Origin: CAIVSN01 sp031539165 | GTDB taxonomy: Bacteria; Patescibacteriota; Gracilibacteria; BD1-5; UBA2023 | NCBI GenBank assembly: GCA_031539165.1 | Contig: JAVKLK010000026.1 | Coordinates: forward strand, 1-5,552 | Direction: 5' to 3' | Length of the DNA stretch: 5,552 nt | Program-made: the position numbers and the translations under genes | Shown here: one piece after another, positions 1 to 5,552 of the stretch | Layout of the letters: every line of letters begins with the position of its first letter | Position numbering within the stretch: position 1 is the stretch's first letter | The notes under the pieces: model-generated | Told to the model about the DNA's origin: nothing | The model's input: only the letters and a program-made list of their open reading frames with translations | The model's database searches: none

Positions 1-627
1 ATAGCGAGGGTTCATTACAAAGATGCAACCGGCGCATTCTGCGAAAAGAAACGACTTGCGGGAATTCTCTCAAATTCTGCGGCCCTGCCAGCACGAGTGC
101 TGCTCGATGGATTCTTGGCTACATTGGGGATTTCTGCTGATATTTCTCAATCAAGCCCGCTCCCATACCTCCATCCTAATGCATCGGGGCAGTATACTTC
201 TGGACAAGAAACTATCGGTCACTTTGGAAAAATTCATCCAAAGGTGGCGAAGAACTTTGACCTTCCTGACACGGTTTGGTACTTTGAGTTTGATGTAGAA
301 CACATTGCGGTGCTTTCTCGTCAGATTCGGCCGTATGTGGAACCAAATAAATTCCCTAGCATGAGTCGAGAGCTCAACTTTGTCATGGATGAAAGAATGA
401 GCACGGGAGAAATCGCTAACCGTATTGCGGCAGTGGATGGACGAATTCACTCATTGTGCGTTCAGGATGTATACCAACACGAAAAAATCGGAGCCGGAAA
501 GAAATCCGTTACCTTTGGTTTTGTCATTGAAGATCGTACTCAAACTATCACCGATGAGGACGCTCTTGAGGTGCAGAATTCCGTAATACAATCTCTGGCA
601 CAAACAGGCATTCAACTTCGAAGCTAA
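1..627 (+). CDS. pheT: Phenylalanine--tRNA ligase beta subunit, C-terminal part (5' end outside window)
   Basis: This is the last 208 codons of the beta chain of the cytoplasmic alpha2-beta2 phenylalanyl-tRNA synthetase, which charges tRNA-Phe. The frame is open from base 1 with no start, so the gene is cut by the window edge. Visible residues 1-110 belong to the catalytic-like core: FCEKKRLAGIL, then LHPNASGQY, IGHFGKIHPKV and VWYFEFDVEHI, all typical PheT patterns. From about residue 115 to the end lies the ferredoxin-fold anticodon-binding domain, marked by KFPSMSREL, VQDVYQHEKIGAGKKSVTFGF, RTQTITDEDA and a terminal GIQLRS that matches the family's usual end. No in-frame TGA occurs here, and the stop is TAA. 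relA/spoT follows after 17 bases on the same strand, which suggests cotranscription. The assignment rests on motif recognition over the whole fragment. Confidence 0.95.
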   Translation: MARVHYKDATGAFCEKKRLAGILSNSAALPARVLLDGFLATLGISADISQSSPLPYLHPNASGQYTSGQETIGHFGKIHPKVAKNFDLPDTVWYFEFDVEHIAVLSRQIRPYVEPNKFPSMSRELNFVMDERMSTGEIANRIAAVDGRIHSLCVQDVYQHEKIGAGKKSVTFGFVIEDRTQTITDEDALEVQNSVIQSLAQTGIQLRS

Positions 628-644
628 TTCCTTCTCATTTTCTC

Positions 645-2879
645 GTGAACGAAAAACAGACGCCCACTGATTACACACTCGCGGATATTATCGTGGAGGA
701 GGTAATCGATGAGGCTGCGGCATACATGGCGGATATTCCTAAGGAAACGGTAGCTCGGGAAATCAACCGAGCGTATCTTTTCGCGCGCAAAGCACACGAG
801 GGTCAGTTCCGAAAGTCAGGAGAGCCGTACATCACTCATCCCGCGGAGGCGGCGAGAATTCTTACCATGCTCCGACCCGATCTTGTCACGCTTCAGTGTT
901 GTTTTCTTCATGATGTTCCAGAAGATACATCCGTAACGGTTGAGGAAATTGATGCTGAATTCGGACCCGCAGTGGCTCACATTGTTTCGGGTATGGAGAA
1001 GCTCTCCAAAGTGAAGTATCGGGGAGAAGAACGAACGGTTGGAAGCATGCGGAAGATGTTCATTGCCATGAGCGAAGATATTCGTCTGATTTTGGTGAAA
1101 TTTGCCGATAGAATCCATAATATGCGAACGCTGGATCATCATCCAGACCCAGAGAAACGGAAGCGGATAGCCCTAGAGACCCTCAATATCTATGTACCGA
1201 TAGCGGATAGACTCGGTATCTTTGATTTCAAGGAACTTCTCGAAACAGAATGCTTCAGGATTTTGTATCCAGTGGACTATGTTCGGATTACGGAGGAACT
1301 CGAAGAAATGCGAGAAGAACAAGAACTCTTTCTCGGTAAGGCGAGACAGCTTCTTGCAGATATCTGTCCTTCTGGAGTCAAAATGTATGAGATATCTTCT
1401 CGGATTAAGTCGCCATACAGTCTGTACAAAAAAATGCAGCGGAAGGGATACGAGTATGTGCGAGAAGTGTATGATCTCTTCGCCCTGAGAATTATTACAG
1501 AGAGCGTTCCGAATTGTTACGAACTTCTGGGAGCAGTGCATAATCGATATACCCCCGTTCCCAAGCGATTCAAAGATTATATTGCTCTCCCGAAACCAAA
1601 TGGCTACCAGTCGCTCCATACGACAGTACTCTGACTTTTGCCTGACTTTCGAAGACTTCCTACAGAGATACAAATTCGCACATACGCGATGCATCGTCAG
1701 GCGGAAATGGGGGTTGCTGCGCACTTTGACTACAAAGAGCAGGGTTCAACCATGTCGAAAGATGTATTCTGGGTGAGGGAGCTCAAGAGTTTGATGGAGA
1801 AGTTGGAGGATGGGGATTTCATGGGGGAGATGAAGACCAATGTCTTCGACGATAGAATATTCGTATTCACTCCCAAAGGAGCCGTCATCAATCTCCCTAA
1901 GGATTCCACACCAATTGATTTCGCTTATGCGGTGCATACTGAGCTTGGAAATCGTCTCGCAATTGCCAAGGTAAATGACAAAGTAGTAACCCTTGATGCA
2001 CTCCTACACAACGGAGACCGTATAGAAATTGTTACGGATAAAAACCGTCGACCTTCCGTGACATGGCTCTCATTTGTGAAGACTTCCCGCGCGAAAGAAG
2101 TGATTCGTTCGGAAATCAATCGAGAACAGCGAGAAATACTCATTATCAAAGGAAGAGCCATGCTCTCCGAATATCTGGAGAAACACTACGGAAAAGGCTT
2201 GGATAAGGATATGAGTCTTCTCAAGAATGTTGATGGACGAGTGCTTGATACAAAGGGGAAGGAAGAAGTACTCCTTCAGATTGGAAATCTTTCACGTAAA
2301 CCAAGTTCCCTTGTTCGAGCGATTTCCGATGCACTTCCTCCGCCAATACGACCAACGACTGATGTGCCTCCGGGGAATGATGCAACCATTCCGGTACCAC
2401 AAAAGAAACAAGAAGAGCATGGATTCTGAGATCTTCTGATTGGAGGACACCGAGGAATTCCTCATCGAGTTGCTCAATGTTGCTCTCCATCTCCCGGAGA
2501 TCGGGTGGTTGGTTACTCCAACCGATATGGAGTGACGGTCCATAAAGTAACCTGTGCTTCTGTAAAAAAGGGGACTCTTGATCGACTGCTTCCTGCTACT
2601 TGGTCAAATCAGCCAGTCCAAAAGACTCGAATGCGCCTCGAAATTCTTGTGGAGAACAAGATTGGAGTCTTGCGAAAGATTTCGGATATCTTCTATATGA
2701 TGCTCCTCAATATTGATGAGATTTCTCAAAAAATGGAAGGAGAAAATGGAGAACTCGCTCGTCTTGATTTACTCGTTTCGATAGATGAAGAGGACTACTA
2801 TCTTTACGAGCGCCTTGTGGAGCGTATGAAGCTTTGAGTCAAAGAATTCCGAGAAGCCCATCTCATTCAGATTCAGTAA
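645..2879 (+). CDS. rel: Bifunctional (p)ppGpp synthetase/hydrolase, RelA/SpoT family, with three in-frame UGA (Gly) codons
   Basis: Read with UGA as glycine, this is a full-length 744-residue long RSH protein, which makes and degrades the alarmone (p)ppGpp in the cytoplasm. The HD hydrolase domain (about 40-195) keeps the expected site: R56, H65, H89-D90, E93-D94, D155 and N159. The synthetase domain (about 245-375) has R253, K255, YKKM, D277, RFKD at 308-311, NGYQSLHTTV and EIQIRT with E341. RFKD is the motif typical of bifunctional enzymes. TGS spans about 400-464, a zinc-finger-like region has C612, C613, H633 and C637, and an ACT domain spans about 664-744. TGA codons lie at 1632, 2427 and 2835 (residues 330, 595, 731). 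The first is the glycine after HTTVL that is conserved in the family. The start is GTG at 645, with no Shine-Dalgarno; GTG 693 or ATG 726 are alternatives. The true stop is TAA. Confidence 0.96.
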
Positions 2880-2892
2880 TTACCGAATCTGA
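2867..2892. terminator. 26-bp imperfect palindrome centred on the relA/tatD stop-codon junction; possible bidirectional terminator
   Basis: Arms TCAGATTC (2867-2874) and GAATCTGA (2885-2892) are exact reverse complements. The core GTAATTAC (2876-2883) is itself a palindrome. The only imperfect pair is A2875 with C2884, which becomes a G-U wobble in the minus-strand transcript. The dyad axis lies between 2879 and 2880, exactly between the two TAA stop codons. No T-tract follows on either strand, so it is not a classic Rho-independent terminator. A transcript-end or RNA-stabilising hairpin is an inference. Confidence 0.5.
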
Positions 2893-3689
2893 TAGAATCG
2901 TAGACTATTCTGGAAGAGGGTTTCTTCAATTTCTTCTGGAGATTCAGAGCGAAGTGACTGTATTTTCTCAAGAACGTATCGGGTATAGGAAGGCTCATTT
3001 GTTTCTCCTCGCTTGGGAACAGGGCTGAGAAATGGCGCATCTGTCTCGATGAGAATTCTATCGAGAGGAATTTTTGTTGCTGCTTCCTGAATCGAGGGGG
3101 CATTCTTGTACGTGACAATTCCACTGAAGCTAAAGAATATGTCGGGAGAATGTGCCAAAAGATTCTCAGCAAAAGCCCAATCTTCACTGAAGCAATGAAT
3201 AACCGCAAAGCGTATATCAAAAAGTCGAATCGCTTCAAGAGTCTGTTCACGAGCTTCTCTCGTGTGGATAATGAGAGGAAGCGAGTAATCTTTGGCCATT
3301 TGTGCCATGCGCCCGAACCAGTACATTTGATCAGCAAATTGAACATCTCGCTCTTCAGGTACCTCACTGAGATAGTGGCAATCGAGACCAGTTTCTCCTA
3401 TAGCTACCACATGAGCAGGATTTTGCTCTACGAGAGTGCGAAGCTCTTGTTCGAGGAATTCTCGGGAGAGCCTTCCAACACCCTTTTGGGCATCTACCGG
3501 ATGATAGCCGACTGACGCAAACCAGTTCGGATAGCGTTTTGCAAGATCTATTGCAGCAAGAGAACTTGCGATATCACATCCGATTTGGACACAATGGGTC
3601 ACTCAGACATTTCGCATGTTTGCTTCGACTTCATCGATTTTTGGAGCAAGAGCTTCAAAGTAACAGTGCGAGTGGGTGTCGAATATCAT
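2880..3689 (-). CDS. tatD: TatD-family metal-dependent hydrolase (putative DNase), one in-frame UGA (Gly)
   Basis: The protein has 269 residues, close to the usual 255-270 for TatD/YcfH/YabD proteins. These are cytoplasmic TIM-barrel hydrolases with two-metal sites, described as 3'-5' DNases. The metal ligands are all present: H6 and H8 in FDTHSH, E99 in IGETGLD, H142 in LIIHTREA, H165 in VIHCFSED and D217 in ETDAPFLSP. A standard-code reading would start at the GTG codon at 3602 and lose the first 29 residues, including the HxH pair. Reading the TGA at 3605-3603 (residue 29) as glycine joins them, and the ATG at 3689 is then the natural start. There is no Shine-Dalgarno upstream. The stop TAA abuts the relA stop with no base between. 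It diverges from nth. Whether it acts as a DNase or on another substrate cannot be told from sequence. Confidence 0.94.
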
Positions 3690-3714
3690 TTGTAAAATAC
3701 GAAAATCAAATACT
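3690..3714. promoter_or_regulatory. 25-bp divergent gap between tatD and nth, likely holding overlapping start signals
   Basis: This A/T-rich gap is the only non-coding DNA between the two divergent start codons. On the plus strand TAAAAT (3693-3698) resembles a -10 box (5 of 6 matches) and would start an nth transcript with about a 10-base leader. No good -35 box is visible. Minus-strand signals for tatD would have to lie inside the 5' end of nth; TTGAGT, a 16-base gap and TAGTAT can be read there but match weakly. Neither start has a Shine-Dalgarno, consistent with short leaders or leaderless mRNAs. Confidence 0.3.
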
Positions 3715-4452
3715 ATGGATTTTCGTGTGAAACTCAACCGTATGCCAACATCTTCTTCTCGTCTCCGTCTCAAGAACCGCGACGAGGCGACTCATATCAT
3801 TCAGGCGGTAGAATCCTTGTATGGAGGAACCATTATAGAGTTGAATTACGAAACCCCTTTCCAGCTTCTTTGCGCGGTAATTCTCTCGGCTCAGACTACG
3901 GATAAGCAGGTGAATCGGATTACTCCGCCACTTTTTGAAAGAGTGAGAACTCCCGAAGATATGACTCGACTTACTCTGGATGAAGTAACCCAGTATGTGA
4001 GGAGCGTGAACTACTATCGGAACAAGGCAAAGTTCATTCATCAATGTGCGTTTGAACTCATCCATCGTTTTGAGGGGAATATTCCTCAAGATCTCCAAGC
4101 CATTCAGATGCTTCCTGGAGTGGGGATAAAAACAGCGAAGGTGGTTCTTTCTGTTTTGTACGATGCCCCCCTTGTAGGGGTGGATACCCATATTCATCGA
4201 GTATGCAATCGAATAGGTCTTGTAAAGACAAAATCTCCAGAATGAACGGACGCTGCTATAGAAAAACGCCTTACCCTCAAGCAGAGGGTGGGGATGCATC
4301 ATCCTTTTGTCCTATTCGGAAGGTATCACTGTACCGCTCGAGCTCCAAAGTGTCAGACCTGCGCCGTAAAAGAATGGTGTAATTTCTTTAAGAAAACGAG
4401 CGAAGAAGCTCCTGTATCGCCGAAATATACTTTGAAACGTCAGAAGAAGTAA
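3715..4452 (+). CDS. nth: Endonuclease III (DNA glycosylase/AP lyase), one in-frame UGA (Gly)
   Basis: This bifunctional base-excision repair enzyme removes oxidised pyrimidines and nicks the resulting abasic site. Translation with UGA as glycine gives 245 residues, against 211 in E. coli; the extra length is a basic N-terminal extension and a lysine-rich tail. LLCAVILSAQTTD (51-63) is the family signature. The helix-hairpin-helix LPGVGIKTAKVVL (133-145) carries K139, matching the catalytic lysine (K120 in E. coli). VGVDTHIHRV carries D157, matching catalytic D138. The 4Fe-4S cluster is complete as C206-x6-C213-x2-C216-x5-C222. It lies after the TGA at 4243 (residue 177), so standard-code reading would remove it. 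ATG 3715 is chosen as start; ATG 3742 is possible and gives 236 residues. The 3' end overlaps the opposite-strand HEPN-like gene by 65 bp. Confidence 0.95.
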
Positions 4453-4771
4453 CGGATGCCTGAGCATCGCCGTGAACTACTTTATTGCGTATTTTATGGT
4501 ATTTCCAGAGAGTTTCTCGGTGGGGAAGTATGGCACTCTTTCGTTTCAGTATCTCTCCGAGAGTACCCGTCTCTCCGAGACTCCGAAAAATCTGTTCCAG
4601 AATCCTGTCACATTCAACAATCCCATATCGGGGCTCTATACTTCGAGAAGCCTGAAGCGCCTGAGTAAGGTCTTGGATTGTCTTTTGTTTGAGTCGTTTT
4701 CTGGGCATCCGAAATCAAATCCATCCCCAAATAAGGATTCCGAGAAGGAGCGAAAGAATGAGATATTCCAT
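4388..4771 (-). CDS. Small membrane-anchored HEPN-like protein with R-x4-H motif, one in-frame UGA (Gly)
   Basis: With UGA as glycine this is a 127-residue protein. Residues 2-18 (EYLILSLLLGILIWGWI) form one hydrophobic segment, followed by the UGA glycine at residue 19 and the basic stretch RMPRKRLKQK. By the positive-inside rule the rest faces the cytoplasm. The soluble part is helical and carries YGIVECDRILEQIF, TLGEILKRK, then LWKYHKIRNKVVHGD. R95, N96 and H100 give the R-x4-H pattern of HEPN RNase-type domains. I recognise the layout as that of small uncharacterised proteins common in CPR genomes (membrane anchor, then a helical domain with a W-x-x-H-x-x-RN-x-x-x-H pattern). The substrate is unknown and RNase activity is unproven. 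ATG 4771 is favoured because an in-frame TAG lies four codons upstream and AGGA sits 7 bases before it. The standard code would show only residues 22-127. Confidence 0.85.
4455..4468. repeat. Short inverted repeat just after the nth stop codon
   Basis: GATGC (4455-4459) and GCATC (4464-4468) are perfect 5-bp arms around the four-base loop CTGA. The repeat begins two bases after the nth TAA and lies inside the HEPN-like coding region. No T-tract follows on either strand. A 5-bp stem is weak and may be chance, though a stem-loop also occurs at the end of each of the two other convergent pairs. Confidence 0.25.
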
Positions 4772-4777
4772 AGGCTC

Positions 4778-4805
4778 ATCCTATTCAACAATTGCTTTGT
4801 GCCAA
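4778..4805 (-). promoter_or_regulatory. Candidate promoter of the HEPN-like gene
   Basis: On the minus strand TTGGCA (4805-4800, 5 of 6 matches to TTGACA) is followed after 16 bases by TAGGAT (4783-4778, 4 of 6 matches to TATAAT). Transcription would start at or within a few bases of the ATG at 4771, giving a nearly leaderless mRNA. The -10 hexamer overlaps the AGGA that otherwise looks like a Shine-Dalgarno, so at most one of these readings is likely to matter. The assignment rests on consensus matching by eye. Confidence 0.3.
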
Positions 4806-4817
4806 TCCAATTTCGGG

Positions 4818-4823
4818 TATACT
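4818..4823 (+). promoter_or_regulatory. Candidate -10 box of recX
   Basis: TATACT matches the -10 consensus at 5 of 6 positions and lies 22 bases before the recX ATG, giving a leader of about 16 bases. No convincing -35 sits at 17 bases; TTGCTT at 4792 is 20 bases away. The box is enclosed by CGGG (4814-4817) and CCCG (4824-4827), a small dyad that could be an operator or chance. Confidence 0.4.
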
Positions 4824-4845
4824 CCCGCTTTCTCACTTTATTACT

Positions 4846-5418
4846 ATGGAGTATACGCAGGAGAGACTCTTTTCTTATGCACTTTGGTATACGGGGAAAT
4901 ATCCTGTTTCAACGAAACGACTTCGAGAAAAACTTCATGCAAAATGTTCGAACGCTTCTATCGTTGAGGCGGTAATTGTCGCTATGGAGCCTTACCATAG
5001 CGATGCTACCGAAATAAGAAGTTGCATCGAAACACTGGTTCACCTCCGAAAACCGAAAACGGTGATTCGACAAAAACTCCGAATCAAAGGATTTATTCCT
5101 GATGAGTTCGAAGCTATTCTTGGTGAGTTCTGAGAATTTGATGATTTGAGTCATTGGATTCCCTCAATGGAGAAACGAGTTCAGACACTCATTGAGAGAG
5201 GGAATGGTCCTCGTGTAATTATGCAAGATCTCCTCCAAAAATTCCCCCAGTGGAAAGATGAAATCAAAAAACAATGTAGCACACTCGACGAAGAGGCACT
5301 TATTGCTCAATACTGGGCAGATGAAATCCGAACAGGGAATCCGAAGAAGCTTTTTGATACGCTTATCCGAAAGGGGTTTTCTTATGAAGCCGTAACTCGG
5401 ATTTCAAAATCGAGATAA
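4846..5418 (+). CDS. recX: RecX-family regulatory protein, one in-frame UGA (Gly)
   Basis: The 190-residue product fits the RecX family, small all-helical proteins made of tandem three-helix repeats that bind RecA filaments and usually restrain them. Visible repeat signatures are RLFSYALWYTGKYPVSTKRL (about 7-26), then CIETLVHLRKPKTVIRQKL with IKGFIPDEFEAIL (60-92), and the typical C-terminal KLFDTLIRKGFSYEAVTRI (168-186). The TGA at 5131 (residue 96) falls between the second repeat and the following helices. A standard-code reading would give two unrelated-looking short proteins. ATG 4846 is chosen because the first repeat begins directly after it and the candidate -10 box lies upstream. There is no Shine-Dalgarno; the leader is pyrimidine-rich. 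No recA is in the window. The 3' end overlaps the opposite-strand S4-protein gene by 37 bp. Repeat similarity is weak by nature, so the family call is good but not certain. Confidence 0.87.
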
Positions 5419-5552
5419 CGGACAGAATCTCCACTCCTTACTTTTTTGCGAAGCTCTGTGGCAGTATTTCCATTGAGTCCAACTTCTCCAAGTCGAATTA
5501 CCTCTTTTGCTTGGCCACCCGTTTCTACAACACGGGCAAGTTTGAGGAGCTG
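5382..5552 (-). CDS. S4-domain RNA-binding protein, YbcJ/YaaA-like, C-terminal part (5' end outside window)
   Basis: The last 56 residues of a small S4-domain protein are present; the start lies beyond base 5552. The frame is open from the window edge to TAA at 5384-5382 with no internal TGA. LLKLARVVETGGQAKEVIR followed by GEVGLNGNTATELRKKVRSG and a short final beta strand matches the single-domain S4 proteins related to E. coli YbcJ and Bacillus YaaA. These are about 70 residues long, so probably only 15-20 residues are missing. In this family GGQAK and the LRKKVRSGD stretch form the RNA-binding surface. The role is generally linked to ribosomal or structured RNA, but the exact target is not known. 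The 3' end overlaps recX by 37 bp on the opposite strand. Confidence 0.88.
   Translation of the reverse strand, partial: QLLKLARVVETGGQAKEVIRLGEVGLNGNTATELRKKVRSGDSVRYLDFEIRVTAS
5396..5414. terminator. Stem-loop inside the recX / S4-protein 3' overlap
   Basis: CTCG, a bulged G, and ATTT (5396-5404) pair with AAAT and CGAG (5407-5414), leaving the loop CA or, more realistically, a four-base loop with a seven-pair stem. It sits one base before the recX TAA and inside the last codons of the S4 gene. No T-tract follows in either direction, so a terminator role is only inferred from its place between convergent gene ends. Confidence 0.3.

Noticed and set aside
1632..1634. UGA as tryptophan (code 4, Mycoplasma-like) or selenocysteine
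   Set aside because: The residue at this site is glycine in the RelA/SpoT family, conserved tryptophans use TGG, and no selenoprotein family or SECIS-like need is present across five unrelated genes.
1173..1724. 183-residue minus-strand open frame inside rel
   Set aside because: It lies antisense to conserved catalytic sequence of rel and has no recognisable domain; it is a shadow of the real coding frame.
645..2879. rel as a pseudogene or several separate genes broken by stops at 1632, 2427 and 2835
   Set aside because: All three breaks are TGA, none is TAA or TAG, the frame never shifts, and every catalytic motif is intact on both sides. Other genes in the window show the same pattern, so recoding explains it better than decay.
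3706..4302. 198-residue minus-strand open frame opposite nth
   Set aside because: nth has full catalytic and cluster motifs in the other strand; the antisense frame has none and no plausible start context.
4472..4975. 167-residue plus-strand open frame across the HEPN-like gene and recX start
   Set aside because: It covers the HEPN-like gene in antisense, the divergent promoter region and recX out of frame, with low-complexity S/F/R-rich composition and no family pattern.
5146..5418. Separate small gene starting at TTG 5146
   Set aside because: It is in frame with the upstream part across a single TGA at 5131, and only the joined protein has the full set of RecX repeats.
1..5552. CRISPR array, insertion sequence, tRNA, rRNA or riboswitch
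   Set aside because: No direct repeats with spacers, transposase motifs, terminal inverted repeats, cloverleaf or known aptamer pattern was seen; almost every base is explained by protein-coding genes.

Overview
This 5.5 kb chromosomal window most likely comes from a Candidate Phyla Radiation (Patescibacteria) bacterium of the Gracilibacteria or Absconditabacteria (SR1), the lineages known to read UGA as glycine (genetic code 25). The sequence shows this directly. Five of the seven genes contain an in-frame TGA, seven in all, and each gene continues across it with family-typical protein sequence. One TGA falls on the glycine that follows the HTTV motif of the RelA/SpoT synthetase domain, while conserved tryptophans are still written TGG. 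All seven genes end in TAA. A reader using the standard code would break relA/spoT into four pieces, split recX, cut nth before its iron-sulfur cluster, and lose the N-termini of tatD and of a membrane protein. Base composition is moderate, and I saw no mobile element, CRISPR, tRNA or rRNA.

Layout. The first 627 bases are the 3' end of pheT (phenylalanyl-tRNA synthetase beta chain). After 17 bases comes a full-length bifunctional ppGpp synthetase/hydrolase (relA/spoT, 645-2879), probably in the same operon. It meets a TatD-family metallohydrolase (2880-3689, minus strand) tail to tail with no base between the two stop codons. Their junction is the exact centre of a 26-bp imperfect palindrome. 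tatD and endonuclease III (nth, 3715-4452) diverge from a 25-bp gap. nth overlaps tail to tail by 65 bp with a small membrane-anchored HEPN-like protein (4388-4771, minus). That gene diverges from recX (4846-5418) across a 74-bp gap. recX in turn overlaps by 37 bp with the 3' end of a small S4-type RNA-binding protein that runs off the window (5382-5552, minus).

Function. The genes fall into translation and stringent response (pheT, relA/spoT, the S4 protein), and DNA repair or nucleic-acid metabolism (tatD, nth, recX). The HEPN-like protein could be a membrane-tethered RNase, but its role is not known. The region is very compact: all three convergent gene pairs abut or overlap, no intergenic stretch exceeds 75 bp, and most starts lack a Shine-Dalgarno sequence.

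The families are ordinary housekeeping ones. The points most worth a second look are the recoded UGA codons, the palindrome shared by two gene ends, and the HEPN-like membrane protein whose anchor is visible only when UGA is read as glycine.
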